From Candidatus Saccharimonadota bacterium (GTDB lineage: Bacteria > Patescibacteriota > Saccharimonadia > Saccharimonadales > Saccharimonadaceae): a stretch of DNA of 64,000 nucleotides. The stretch lies in the NCBI GenBank assembly GCA_017404335.1, contig JAFRCN010000002.1, positions 1-64,000 on the forward strand, given 5' to 3'. The stretch's first letter is position 1; each line of letters opens with the position of its first letter. The notes below the pieces were generated by a model that did no database searches, had not been told where the DNA came from, and saw nothing but the letters and a program-made list of their open reading frames with translations. Below, piece by piece: positions 15,594-24,981 of the stretch. Both the position numbers and the translations under genes were made by a program.

Positions 15594-16688
15594 ATGAGAT
15601 TAAATTCAACACCGAAGCAAGATGGCTTCTATATGCCTTCAGAACTTGCTCCACATAAATGTACGTATTTGCTTTGGCCAGAAAGACCGGATAACTGGCG
15701 GGGAGGCGCGAAGCCAGCACAGAAGGCTTTTCGTGAGGTAGTCGAGAAGATCGCTAAGCACGAACCGGTTGTACTTGGCGTAAATCAGTCGCAATATTCA
15801 CATGTTCTCGGGATGAACATGAAAAATGTCTCAGTGGTAGAAATTTCTAATAATGATTCATGGATTCGAGACACTGGCGCGACGATGGTAGTAAACGGCG
15901 CTGGCGAAATGCGTGCGGTAGACTGGGGCTTTAATGGTTACGGCGGTCTAGTTAATGGGATCTATTTCCCGTGGGACTTAGACGATATGATTGCGGCTAA
16001 AATGGCGGCGATTGAAAATGTTGATAGATATCGGACGGACGATTTTGTCCTAGAAGGTGGTTCAGTGCATTCGGATGGGGAGGGGACACTTCTTGTAACT
16101 GAAGAAACTTTACTCGATGAAGGGCGAAACCCAGGGAAATCAAAAGAAGAAATTGAGAAGTATCTCTTAGATTACTGCGGAGCCAAGAAAGTACTTTGGA
16201 TTCCTTACGGTATTTATAAAGATGAAGATACAAATGGACATGTTGACAATATTTGCCAATTCGTAGCGCCAGGGAAAGTAGTTTTGGCTTGGGAGGATAA
16301 TCCCGAAGACCCACAACACGAACGCTCGGTAAAAGATTTAGAATACTTGCAGTCCGTAACCGATGCTAAAGGGCGACAACTTGAGATAGTCAAGATTCAT
16401 GTTCCGAATGTCGTGACGATTACGAAGGAAGAATCCGAAGGTGTCGACGTGGTCGAAGGAACCTTCCCGCGCAATGAAGGCGATAGGTTGCCGGCGTCTT
16501 ATATTAATTATTACAACTGTAATGGCGCGATTATTCTTCCGGTCTTTAATGACCCGCACGATGAAGCTGCGGTTGCGACTTTGCAATCTCTCTTTCCGGA
16601 TCGAGTGATTGAGACGGTTTATGCGCGCGAAATCTTGCTTGGTGGTGGGAATATTCATTGCATCACTCAACAGGTGCCAAAAGCTTAA
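15594..16688 (+). CDS. aguA: Agmatine deiminase
   Basis: 364 residues, normal length. WPERPDNWR near the N terminus, NDSWIRDTGAT (acidic substrate-binding residues), TNGHVDNICQF (catalytic histidine) and GGGNIHCITQQ with the nucleophilic cysteine near the C terminus are the family hallmarks. It turns agmatine into N-carbamoylputrescine and ammonia. The start is set by AAAGGAGG; an earlier in-frame ATG at 15543 lies inside the hairpin. With ptcA, arcC and aguD it gives one ATP per agmatine and raises pH through ammonia. Confidence 0.96.
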   Translation: MRLNSTPKQDGFYMPSELAPHKCTYLLWPERPDNWRGGAKPAQKAFREVVEKIAKHEPVVLGVNQSQYSHVLGMNMKNVSVVEISNNDSWIRDTGATMVVNGAGEMRAVDWGFNGYGGLVNGIYFPWDLDDMIAAKMAAIENVDRYRTDDFVLEGGSVHSDGEGTLLVTEETLLDEGRNPGKSKEEIEKYLLDYCGAKKVLWIPYGIYKDEDTNGHVDNICQFVAPGKVVLAWEDNPEDPQHERSVKDLEYLQSVTDAKGRQLEIVKIHVPNVVTITKEESEGVDVVEGTFPRNEGDRLPASYINYYNCNGAIILPVFNDPHDEAAVATLQSLFPDRVIETVYAREILLGGGNIHCITQQVPKA

Positions 16689-16740
16689 TTCTAGCTACCA
16701 TTAGCTTCTATTAGCCCCCGACTGGTGCTATAATAATGAT

Positions 16741-17529
16741 ATGAAAATAGCGATTTTAGGTGCGGGGGCTTTTGGTACGGCTCTCGGAGGAATTTTAGCG
16801 TTTAATGGGTACGATATTGATTATTACGACCCGAAATTAGAACGAGAGAGTTTAAGCGAGGTTTTAGCTGGGGCTTCGTATATCTTACTCGCCGCGCCGT
16901 CTTCGGCGGCGCCGTATTTGTTACCACATTTACCGACTGATACGCCTTTAATTGTGGCGACGAAGGGGATTTTGGGCGATGCTTCGTTTCATGAATTTTC
17001 TGACTATATGGTGTTGTCCGGCCCGGGATTCGCGGATGATATTAAAGCACGGAAAAAGACGATTTTAACGATTACAGACAAAAGGCTCGAAGAATTATTC
17101 CGAGCGGAATATATGAGTTTTGATTATACAGCTGATGCTAAGGGTGTTTTGATGTGCGGGGCGCTAAAAAACGTCTATGCTTTACTCTCGGGGTATCGTG
17201 GATTAAAACCGGGAACGCCGGAGTTTTCGAAATATGTGCGCGAGGCTACTCTCGAAATGAAGGAGTTTTTGAAAGTTAACGGCGCAGACGAGGCGACGGT
17301 AGAATTAGCCTGCGGAAAAGGAGATTTGAAGCTGACTTGTTATCTACCTTCGAGAAATTATGAGTTCGGGAAACTTTTTTCGGAAAATTCTTCGGCAAAG
17401 CCAGAAAAGACGGTTGAAGGTCTCGCGGCACTTCGGCGGATTCTACGCGGAGAAATAAAAGTTCCGGAGAATTTACCGATTTTTACAGAGATAGTAGAAA
17501 AATTTACGGCAATTTCGGACGCGCTTTAA
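16741..17529 (+). CDS. gpsA: Glycerol-3-phosphate dehydrogenase [NAD(P)+], short form
   Basis: 262 residues against about 330 in most bacteria. The Rossmann motif GAGAFGTALG (7-16), ATKGIL, and GALKNVYAL with the catalytic lysine are present; the C-terminal helical domain is trimmed. It makes sn-glycerol-3-phosphate for phospholipids, which fits cdsA and pgsA in the same window. TGC-TATAAT (16729-16734) ends 6 nt before the ATG: leaderless. The helicase gene follows 18 bp downstream with its own AAAGGAGG. Confidence 0.85.
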   Translation: MKIAILGAGAFGTALGGILAFNGYDIDYYDPKLERESLSEVLAGASYILLAAPSSAAPYLLPHLPTDTPLIVATKGILGDASFHEFSDYMVLSGPGFADDIKARKKTILTITDKRLEELFRAEYMSFDYTADAKGVLMCGALKNVYALLSGYRGLKPGTPEFSKYVREATLEMKEFLKVNGADEATVELACGKGDLKLTCYLPSRNYEFGKLFSENSSAKPEKTVEGLAALRRILRGEIKVPENLPIFTEIVEKFTAISDAL

Positions 17530-17547
17530 TTATCAAAAAGGAGGCTT

Positions 17548-20500
17548 ATGAAACTAAATGATAGACAAAAAGAAGCGGTAGAATATCTAGATGGGCCTTT
17601 GCTGGTGCTCGCGGGGCCGGGGACGGGTAAGACTCAGCTTCTTTCAGAAAAAGTCGCGTATATTCTGCGTGAGACCGATACGAACCCGGAAAATATCCTC
17701 TGTATGACTTTTACGGAATCGGGAGCGATGAATATGCGCGAGAGACTAAAGTCGATCGTCGGAAAGGATGGACTAAAGGTGAATATTGGGACATATCATG
17801 CCTTTGGGACGGAAATTTTAGCACAATACAAGAACTACGCAGTCGACTACGACCGGAGGCTCGATTCGCCGATTGACGAGGTCCGGCAGTATAAAATTGT
17901 GAAAGAAATCCGCGATGGACTACCGGCGAAGGATATTTTACATGGAGACAATGTGAAGGATATTATTTCGGTAATTTCGTCGGCGAAGTCGGCGGGGCTG
18001 TCGGCCTCTGATTTAAAAACGGTCGCGGAGCAGAATATCGAAGATGCGGAAGTTTTATCGAAGGCGATTTCGCCTTTACTTGAGGAAATCGTGCCAAGAA
18101 ACTTCGAAGCGTCTTACAAGAATGCATATGAACCCATATATAATATACTGTCTAATTATATTGAAACTAAACCAATTATAAACAAAATTGAACGAAATAT
18201 TAGTATCATAACTAAAGAACTTAAAACCGCAATATCGGAGGCGATAAGTTCGGAAAAGATTAAACCATTATCGAGTTGGAAGGATGCTTTCTTCGAGAAG
18301 AATGCGGGAGGGAAATATCGGCTGAAGGAGCGGGTGGCGAATCGGAAGTTACTTAGCGTAGCAGAAGTGATGCGAAGATATGATGAATATTTAAAGGCAG
18401 AAGGATTGTATGATTTCGACGATATGATTCAGGAGGCGGTAAGAGTTTTAAGAGAGGACGAAGGATTTCGGGCGACGCTTTCGGAGAGATATCAGTTTAT
18501 CATGCTCGACGAATTTCAGGATACGAACCCGTCGCAATTTATGATTATTAAACTCCTAACCGACTATGAAAAGCCGTTAGTAATGGCGGTTGGCGATGAC
18601 GATCAGGCGATTTATGAATTTCAAGGAGCTTTATCGACGAATTTGACGGATTTTCAAGAGCATTACAACGCGAATGTGATTGCTCTGACTGAAAATTATC
18701 GTTCTACGCAAGAGATTCTTGATTTTTCGCGTGAGATTATTCGGCAGGCGCCGGACAGGTTCGCCGATAAGGAGTTGACGGCGCACAAGCCCAATCCGGA
18801 ACCCTCGGAGATTTACCGCTACGAATTTCGGGCGTCGGAGATGGAGTATGCTTTTATTGCAAAGAAAATTGCCGAGCTAGTTTCTAGCGGAGTAAGTCAG
18901 AGCGAAATCGCGGTGATTGCATACAAGAGGAAATACTTTGCGCCACTTTTGCCATATTTGAAGGAACATCCGGAGGTTAAAATCGCTTACGAAAAAAGAG
19001 ATGATTTGTTCGAAGACGACAAAATTCATCAGATTTTGACTCTGGCGGAGTATATTTATGAAGTGGCGAACGAAAAACGGGTCGATACGCCAATTATGGA
19101 GATCTTGGCGTATCCGTTTTTGAAACTCCCGGTTTTAGAAGTGATTAAGACGGTCGAGAAGGCGAGACGAAATAAGCGTTCGGTCTTGATTGAATTATCG
19201 GAGTCGAATAACCCGAAGTTGGTTGAGGTGGCGGAGTTTTTCGGACGGTTAATTGTCCGCTCGACAACCGAACCTTTAACGGTGTTCTTAGAGGAGATTG
19301 TTGCGAAGATCGAAGCAGAGATTTCTGACCCGTACGAAAGATTTAAGTTTTATGAAAATCTTGCCGCACTCAAAGGAAAGGTTTATAAACATTTCGGCGA
19401 GGAAAGAGGGCTTAAACTCGCGGAGCTGATCGAGATGATACGAGACTATCGCGAGGCGGAAATGACCTTGACGGTCAATTCGCCGTATCGCGACGCTGAC
19501 GAGGCGGTCTCGATTCTGACGGCACATAAGGCGAAGGGACTTGAGTTTTCATACGTGTTTATTATTTCTGCTGACCATACGGCGTGGGGAAAAGGCAAAG
19601 GAAATAATAACATGCTGGTCTTGCCGCGAAATCTCGCGCATATTCGCCATACCGGGACGACCGACGGAGAGAAGTTACGAATTCTATATGTCGCTTTGAC
19701 ACGGGCGAAGAATGCCCTCTATATTACGAATTCTTTACGCGATTTTAACGGCAAATCGCCGGAGAGATTGGAATATTTCGAGGAATATGTCGAAAAAGAC
19801 GGGGAGACAGAGCGGGTGGTTTCGCCATTTTTGCCTACTTCCAATGTTCGATTGGAATATAATGCAAGCGCGCCGGAAATTGCCGTAAACTCTCTTAAAA
19901 ATTGGTTTTTACCGTATTTTGTCGAGTCACCGGATTTGTTTTCTCTATATCGGGAGCGAGCGGAAAAGTTTCGGATGTCGGCGACGGCTTTGACATCTTT
20001 TATTGATATAGTTTATGCGGGGCCGGAGGAATTCTTTAAATCGTATATTCTCGGAGCGCCGAGAGGGCCTGAGACGGAATCCTTGGCTTTTGGTGATTTA
20101 ATTCATAAGACTTTTGAAAAAGTGACGAACAGTGGGCTTTCGGATGAGGATGCAACGGCTTATTTCCTCGAAGAGCTCACTAAAAAAGACCTAGAGTCGG
20201 AGACGATTGCGAAACTACGCGAAAAGGGACCGAGCGACTTATCGGTTTCGTTGGCTAAATTCGGAGAAATTTTAAGACAGGGTAAGGCCGAGGTTGACCT
20301 TGGGGTCGAGAAGCTGGTTATTGACGGGGTACCAGTAACGGGGAAAATCGATCATATGATAATCGACGAGGGCGCCAAAACGATCGAAATTTATGATTAC
20401 AAAACCGGCGGTTACCATAAAGAAAAATGGCATTCTCATGCAACGCTGTATAAGTATATGCTCCAGCTCGGGTTTTACAAGTTACTTTTAAATGCTTCGC

Positions 20501-20757
20501 CGACTTATCGAAAATATACCGTTTCGAAGGCACATATTCTCTTCGTTACCCCAGACAAAGACGATGAGGTTTACGATAAGGTTTATGAGTTTAATGCGGA
20601 GGACGAGAAGGAGTTACTAGATTTAATCCGAGTGGTTTATGATTTGATATCTTCTTTGAAGTTTATGGCGGATAAAGAAATATTCGTCGGAAAAGACGAG
20701 ACGCGAGGGCTAAAAGACATCAAGGAATTCATTGAGCTTTTGCTTGCAAAAAAATAG
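17548..20757 (+). CDS. UvrD/PcrA-type helicase with C-terminal RecB-like nuclease
   Basis: 1069 residues. Superfamily 1 motifs in order: Walker A GPGTGKTQ (about 23-30), DEFQDTN, GDDDQAIYEFQGA, ENYRST, LTAHKAKGLEFSYVF and YVALTRAK. The last 240 residues hold a PD-(D/E)XK domain: GDLIHKTFE, GKIDHM and EIYDYKTGG followed by QLGFYKLLL. It is an AddA- or RecB-like helicase-nuclease in one chain, probably for double-strand break repair; no AddB or RecC partner is seen nearby. The stretch around 18120-18240 is richer in A and T than its surroundings and encodes a lysine- and isoleucine-rich insert. Confidence 0.9.
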   Translation: MKLNDRQKEAVEYLDGPLLVLAGPGTGKTQLLSEKVAYILRETDTNPENILCMTFTESGAMNMRERLKSIVGKDGLKVNIGTYHAFGTEILAQYKNYAVDYDRRLDSPIDEVRQYKIVKEIRDGLPAKDILHGDNVKDIISVISSAKSAGLSASDLKTVAEQNIEDAEVLSKAISPLLEEIVPRNFEASYKNAYEPIYNILSNYIETKPIINKIERNISIITKELKTAISEAISSEKIKPLSSWKDAFFEKNAGGKYRLKERVANRKLLSVAEVMRRYDEYLKAEGLYDFDDMIQEAVRVLREDEGFRATLSERYQFIMLDEFQDTNPSQFMIIKLLTDYEKPLVMAVGDDDQAIYEFQGALSTNLTDFQEHYNANVIALTENYRSTQEILDFSREIIRQAPDRFADKELTAHKPNPEPSEIYRYEFRASEMEYAFIAKKIAELVSSGVSQSEIAVIAYKRKYFAPLLPYLKEHPEVKIAYEKRDDLFEDDKIHQILTLAEYIYEVANEKRVDTPIMEILAYPFLKLPVLEVIKTVEKARRNKRSVLIELSESNNPKLVEVAEFFGRLIVRSTTEPLTVFLEEIVAKIEAEISDPYERFKFYENLAALKGKVYKHFGEERGLKLAELIEMIRDYREAEMTLTVNSPYRDADEAVSILTAHKAKGLEFSYVFIISADHTAWGKGKGNNNMLVLPRNLAHIRHTGTTDGEKLRILYVALTRAKNALYITNSLRDFNGKSPERLEYFEEYVEKDGETERVVSPFLPTSNVRLEYNASAPEIAVNSLKNWFLPYFVESPDLFSLYRERAEKFRMSATALTSFIDIVYAGPEEFFKSYILGAPRGPETESLAFGDLIHKTFEKVTNSGLSDEDATAYFLEELTKKDLESETIAKLREKGPSDLSVSLAKFGEILRQGKAEVDLGVEKLVIDGVPVTGKIDHMIIDEGAKTIEIYDYKTGGYHKEKWHSHATLYKYMLQLGFYKLLLNASPTYRKYTVSKAHILFVTPDKDDEVYDKVYEFNAEDEKELLDLIRVVYDLISSLKFMADKEIFVGKDETRGLKDIKEFIELLLAKK

Positions 20758-20772
20758 GTTTTTATGTAAAAT
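20744..20772 (+). promoter_or_regulatory. Sigma70-type promoter
   Basis: TTGCAA (20744-20749), 17-bp spacer, TAAAAT (20767-20772). The -35 lies inside the 3' end of the helicase gene. It serves the small zinc-finger gene at 20828. Confidence 0.55.
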
Positions 20773-20827
20773 ACTCGTGTAGTTTGGCACTTGCTAGACT
20801 TAGAACTTTTTAAAGGGGGTGAAATGA

Positions 20828-21034
20828 GTGCATATTACTTGCAGGACGTGTGGTAAGGTTATCATGGGCGATAGCTCTGAGATCAACCGTAAACTCGAAG
20901 AGCACATGGAACGTGAACATCGCCAAGGCTATCGCCGTCAGGACAGTTGGCGAAAGTGTAGCTGGTGCCGGGGGACTGGCAAAGACACTTCGGGTATCCC
21001 TTGCCTCAACTGCCACGGTAGCGGTATCGTCTGA
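20828..21034 (+). CDS. Small double zinc-knuckle protein
   Basis: 68 residues. Two zinc sites: C5-x2-C8 paired with an H-x4-H helix (HMEREH), like a C2H2 finger, and a DnaJ-type knuckle CSWCRGTG then CLNCHGSG. The start is GTG at 20828, nine bases after AAGGGGG; an ATG four bases earlier is in another frame and reaches a stop after 10 codons. I do not recognise the family; a nucleic-acid or protein-binding role is likely. It forms its own unit, with a promoter and a terminator. Confidence 0.75.
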   Translation: MHITCRTCGKVIMGDSSEINRKLEEHMEREHRQGYRRQDSWRKCSWCRGTGKDTSGIPCLNCHGSGIV

Positions 21035-21045
21035 TTCTCATTTCC

Positions 21046-21081
21046 CTTGGCAAGGCTCACAAAGTCTTGCCATTTTTTTAT
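21046..21081 (+). terminator. Intrinsic terminator
   Basis: TTGGCAAGGCT-CACA-AAGTCTTGCCA, an imperfect stem, followed by seven T. Confidence 0.85.
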
Positions 21082-21105
21082 AGATGTGGTAAAATGTAAG
21101 GAATC

Positions 21106-21315
21106 ATGGCAAAGAAGAATAATACTAAAAGAAAGTTAGTTGGGCTCGTTTCGGAAGAATCGGGGGTCCGCGCTTATTATACGAAGAAAAATACGATGAA
21201 TACTCCGGATAAGCTATCGCTTAAAAAATATGATCCGGTACTTCGTAAACATGTTCTATTCGTAGAAACTAAGAAAAACTTAGGTCGAAACGAAGTCAAA
21301 GAAAAGAAACGCTAA
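21106..21315 (+). CDS. rpmG: Ribosomal protein bL33
   Basis: 69 residues, slightly long for L33 (about 50-55). The core [39 protein letters not shown] is diagnostic. It is the cysteine-free form and binds no zinc. The C-terminal tail is an added basic stretch. TAAAAT lies about 12 bases upstream of the ATG and no clear ribosome site is present beyond AAGGAA. Confidence 0.92.
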   Translation: MAKKNNTKRKLVGLVSEESGVRAYYTKKNTMNTPDKLSLKKYDPVLRKHVLFVETKKNLGRNEVKEKKR

Positions 21316-21343
21316 AAAATAACCCTTAGGGGTTATTTTTTTG
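21314..21343. terminator. Bidirectional terminator of rpmG and the GH57 gene
   Basis: AATAACCC-TTAG-GGGTTATT flanked by an A run on the left and a T run on the right, so it can work on both strands. The stop codon of the convergent GH57 gene (21326-21328) lies in its loop. Confidence 0.85.
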
Positions 21344-22531
21344 ACTTAAACGATACTCTATGTCTCTTAGAACGTTTTCGAAATACATGAAGGATTCGTA
21401 AGGGGAGGCGTAAGCAGAAAAGTAGGCATGAACGTCGCCGTCATTCCAATACTTTGTACACATTGAATAGGGATGGTCTGAAGTTGTCATGTAGCGCCAA
21501 TCATTAATTAACGCCTCGTCATTAGTTGCGAGGATTTTGTCGCGGAGACTAAATAGGTCATTCATGGCTGAAGATTGCATCGAATTTGAAAGCCAAGCCG
21601 AAAGGTCGCGCTCGGTGTCGGCCCAGGTCACAGTCTCGGGCATTGAGATTTCGTCGACTGGTTCGGACAAGGCACAGGCTTCGGAGGCGGTGACAAATTT
21701 GTTTTCGTATTCGCCGAGCCACTCGGGAATCAAGGCGTTCATAAAATCAAAAATTCCCGTATCCTGCCATTGATGTTCGCCGAAGGTTTCAAAATCCATG
21801 AATAAATTAACGAGGTTACCACGGAGACAATCCATATTAAGCCAATTCTTGTATTTAGGAACAGTCAAAGGCCATTCACTCCAATTACGGTTACTAAATC
21901 TAAAGGCGATATCGTCGGAAAGACGATAGTTTTTAAGAAGTAGTTTTAGATTCCTACATCCGGTCGGGCGATAGACGTGGTTCGGGCTACGCCAGCCGAG
22001 GATTTTATCCCAGCCCTCGGCCAGGATACCTTTGTAGCCGGCTTCATCTGCCCATTTAGCTAGACTATCGTTATAGGCGAACTCGGTATTGCGGAAGACC
22101 TTCGGGGTAACGCCAAAAACCGAGCGGATTTTGTCGGCATGTTTTTTGACCTGCGCCTCAAACTCGTCGCGATTGTAGAAAAAAGCAAGGGAATGATAAT
22201 AGGTTTCGCCGACGATTTCAGCTTGACCGCGAGAGACCATGCGCTTAATCTGAGCGATAAACTCGGGGCCCCATTTTTCGGCTTGATCAAGCCAAGTGCC
22301 CGTGATAGAAAATGAAACTTTAAAATTCGGATTTTTTAGCATATTGTTTTCGAGCAGATTTAACATCGGTCGATAGCTTTTGTCGGCAACTTTGCGAAAA
22401 ATCCGCTCATTAGACTGACGACCATGATAATCGTCGTAAAAATAGTTAGAATTATTTGAGACATCAAAAATGGAATACTCGCGATAGCGGACGGGCTGGT
22501 GGATGTGTAAGTATAGACAAATCGCTCTCAT
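21326..22531 (-). CDS. Glycoside hydrolase family 57 (alpha-amylase-like)
   Basis: 401 residues. The N-terminal LYLHIHQPVRY, the FRNTEFAYND segment with the catalytic nucleophile glutamate and FMDFETFGEHQW with the acid/base aspartate are GH57 hallmarks. GH57 enzymes cut or rearrange alpha-1,4-glucans. No signal peptide is present, so the substrate is intracellular glycogen-like glucan. It starts one base after the stop of the GT4 gene upstream, so the two form an operon. Confidence 0.9.
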   Translation of the reverse strand: MRAICLYLHIHQPVRYREYSIFDVSNNSNYFYDDYHGRQSNERIFRKVADKSYRPMLNLLENNMLKNPNFKVSFSITGTWLDQAEKWGPEFIAQIKRMVSRGQAEIVGETYYHSLAFFYNRDEFEAQVKKHADKIRSVFGVTPKVFRNTEFAYNDSLAKWADEAGYKGILAEGWDKILGWRSPNHVYRPTGCRNLKLLLKNYRLSDDIAFRFSNRNWSEWPLTVPKYKNWLNMDCLRGNLVNLFMDFETFGEHQWQDTGIFDFMNALIPEWLGEYENKFVTASEACALSEPVDEISMPETVTWADTERDLSAWLSNSMQSSAMNDLFSLRDKILATNDEALINDWRYMTTSDHPYSMCTKYWNDGDVHAYFSAYASPYESFMYFENVLRDIEYRLSQKNNP

Positions 22532-22532
22532 T

Positions 22533-23756
22533 TTATATCCTCTTATGCTTTGCTTTATTATATATCTTCAGACATTTTTTGGCAACTTTCTCCCAGGAAA
22601 TTCTAGTATATTCGTTTTTGGCATTTTCTCGCAGAGTTTCGCGAAGAGGTCGACTTTCGGCGACGGCAAGGATTTCGTCGGCGAGTTTTTTCTCGTCCCA
22701 GAAGTCATATTTTAGTGCCGACCAAATCACTTCCGAAACGCCGGATTGCTTGGTCAGAATTAGGACATCACCATGATGTGCGGCTTCGAGAGCGGTAAGA
22801 CCGAAGGGCTCGGAAATAGAACTCATTACAAAAATATCGGAAATCGAATAAATGTCGCGGAGTTTTTTGCCACGAATAAAGCCGGTAAAGATGACGTTCT
22901 TCGAAATTCCAAGATTAGCGGCGAGATTAATTAGCTCGTTTCGCTCTTCGCCGTCGCCAGCAAACACAAACATTAACTTCGGATTCTTAGAAACTGCCAT
23001 GGCAGCTGCGCGCATTAAATTATGTAAGCCTTTTTGGACCGTAAACCTTCCGACCGTAGAAACAATCGTCCAGCCGGACTTCTTTAGATTCCTAACAAAA
23101 CCATAAGCATTCTCGTCATAAACATAATCAGCGCTATAATAATCTTCGTCAAGTGAATTGTAGACGACATCAATTTTTGAAAGCGGAATATGATATTTTT
23201 CGTGGATAATCCGCTTAGTCGCTTCAGATACCGCTATAATTCGGTCGGCCATCATTAAGCCTTCAAATTCGATTTCGTGAATCAAAGGGTTCCCGGAATG
23301 CATGCCGGCACGGTCGAACTCAGTAGCATGGACGTGGGCGATAAGCGGTAAGCCGAATTCCTTTTTCGCTAAGATTCCCGCTTCGTAAGTCAGCCAATCA
23401 TGCGCGTGGACCAAATCGGGCTTATAATCCATGAGATACTTTTCGACGAATTCACAATAGGACTTTTGGACGTCACGGATGGAAACTAGTTTTTCTTTAT
23501 CGATTGTTGGGATGATTTTTTCAAGAAGTTTTAGAGATTCATAAGCTCCGCCACCATAGCGATAAATTGGGTCAAGATGGGTTGCAGATAGAACGTGCAT
23601 GAAGTTTATCTCAGGGTGCTCGGCTTCGTAGGGAACTACAAAATCAATTTCGGCGCCCTCGTTCGCTAAAGCACGAGCCATATTCAAACAAGCGACACCG
23701 AGCCCACCACTGTTATGTGGGGGAAGTTCCCAACCTAGCATGAGTATTTTCATCAT
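22533..23756 (-). CDS. GT4 glycosyltransferase, glycogen-synthase-like
   Basis: 407 residues, GT-B fold. N-terminal LGWELPPHNSGGLGVACLNM binds the acceptor; HAHDWLTYEAG, VGRFTVQKGLHNLM and SISEPFGLTALEAA with the E-x7-E motif are present. Pairing with GH57 suggests synthesis of an alpha-1,4-glucan from a nucleotide sugar; the PPHNSGGLG start resembles bacterial glycogen synthases of this clade. Either of two adjacent ATG codons (23756, 23753) can be the start. Confidence 0.85.
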   Translation of the reverse strand: MMKILMLGWELPPHNSGGLGVACLNMARALANEGAEIDFVVPYEAEHPEINFMHVLSATHLDPIYRYGGGAYESLKLLEKIIPTIDKEKLVSIRDVQKSYCEFVEKYLMDYKPDLVHAHDWLTYEAGILAKKEFGLPLIAHVHATEFDRAGMHSGNPLIHEIEFEGLMMADRIIAVSEATKRIIHEKYHIPLSKIDVVYNSLDEDYYSADYVYDENAYGFVRNLKKSGWTIVSTVGRFTVQKGLHNLMRAAAMAVSKNPKLMFVFAGDGEERNELINLAANLGISKNVIFTGFIRGKKLRDIYSISDIFVMSSISEPFGLTALEAAHHGDVLILTKQSGVSEVIWSALKYDFWDEKKLADEILAVAESRPLRETLRENAKNEYTRISWEKVAKKCLKIYNKAKHKRI

Positions 23757-23845
23757 ATTTCATTTTACCATAAACTCAATATAATTAAAACTTTTTTGGT
23801 TTATTTTTTAGTTAAAATATGCTAAAATTATTTATGCGTAGTTTT

Positions 23846-23921
23846 AGGGGTGTAGCTCAGTTGGTAGAGCAACGGTCTCCAAAACCGTGTGTCGCGAGTT
23901 CAAGTCTTGCCACCCCTGCCA
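23846..23921 (+). tRNA. trnW: tRNA-Trp (anticodon CCA)
   Basis: Acceptor AGGGGTG/CACCCCT, anticodon stem ACGGT/ACCGT with loop CTCCAAA (anticodon CCA), discriminator G and encoded CCA (23919-23921). A single UGG-reading tRNA and normal use of TGA as stop agree with the standard code. Confidence 0.97.
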
Positions 23922-23941
23922 CAAAATATAACGGATTATCT

Positions 23942-24943
23942 ATGGCGAAAAAACGCAGATATCGTTGGTTTAGAATAATAGGTTTTGTTTTATTTTTTAT
24001 GTTTGGCTTGGTGAATTTAGGGATGTTTTTGGTGGTAATGATTCTTGAGGATGAGAGGTATATTGCCAGTTTGAAACCCGAGATTGTTGATGAACAGGCG
24101 CCGACAATTGTTCTAAATGGCGCTTCCGAGACCAAAGTTTTAGTTAATTCGAAATACGAAGAGCCGGGTGCGGAAGTTTTTGATAACCGGAGTGAACCGG
24201 AGCTGAAAATTGAGGGTGAAGTTAATACTTCAATAACGGGCGATTATGTTATTAAGTATTCCGCGATAGATGAAGTTGGCAACGAGGCTGAAGCGACCAG
24301 GAAAGTTAGCGTAATTGAACCCTACAGAATAATTTACCTAACTTTTGACGACGGTCCGGGACAATATACGGCGGAACTTTTGGATATTTTAAAAAAATAT
24401 AATATACACGCTACTTTTTTCGTGACTGGAGCTGGCTCGGATGAATTATTGAAACGCGAATACGAAGAAGGGCATGCGATTGGTCTTCATACTTTCTCGC
24501 ACAATTACAGCTATATATATACCAGTTCGGATGCTTTTTGGGCTGACCTTATTCGAGTGCAAGAGCGAGTCGAGGCGGCTACTGGATATAAATCGTTCTT
24601 GATGCGTTTTCCGGGTGGGAGCTCAAATACGGTTAGCCGGCGCTATGACGGAAGGTCCCGGATTATGACGACATTAACTAGAGAAGCGGGAGAGAGAGGA
24701 TTTACCTATTTTGATTGGAATATCACTTCGGGTGACGCGGGGGAGACTACTTCGACGGATGTGATTGTCGAGAATGTTATTTATCAATTGAAGGAAGGTA
24801 GTTCGATTGTTCTACAACACGATATAAAAGGGTTTTCAGTAGCTGCGGTTGAGAGAATCATCCAGTATGGCTTAGAAAATGGCTATACTTTTATGAAACT
24901 CGACGCGACTTCGCCGACTGCACACCATCCTGTGAATAATTAA
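23942..24943 (+). CDS. Membrane-anchored polysaccharide deacetylase
   Basis: 333 residues. One N-terminal membrane helix (about 9-32), an immunoglobulin-like DUF5011-type domain (about 55-125, with EEPGAEVFDN), then a NodB domain: TFDDGPGQYT (metal-binding aspartates), HTFSH (metal histidines) and RFPGGSSN. It should remove acetyl groups from peptidoglycan or another surface glycan outside the cell. The start is ATG 23942, 20 bp after tRNA-Trp; a longer frame would run through the tRNA. Confidence 0.92.
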   Translation: MAKKRRYRWFRIIGFVLFFMFGLVNLGMFLVVMILEDERYIASLKPEIVDEQAPTIVLNGASETKVLVNSKYEEPGAEVFDNRSEPELKIEGEVNTSITGDYVIKYSAIDEVGNEAEATRKVSVIEPYRIIYLTFDDGPGQYTAELLDILKKYNIHATFFVTGAGSDELLKREYEEGHAIGLHTFSHNYSYIYTSSDAFWADLIRVQERVEAATGYKSFLMRFPGGSSNTVSRRYDGRSRIMTTLTREAGERGFTYFDWNITSGDAGETTSTDVIVENVIYQLKEGSSIVLQHDIKGFSVAAVERIIQYGLENGYTFMKLDATSPTAHHPVNN

Positions 24944-24981
24944 TTTTGGTTTTTTAGAATCTGTGTTATAATAATGTTATT

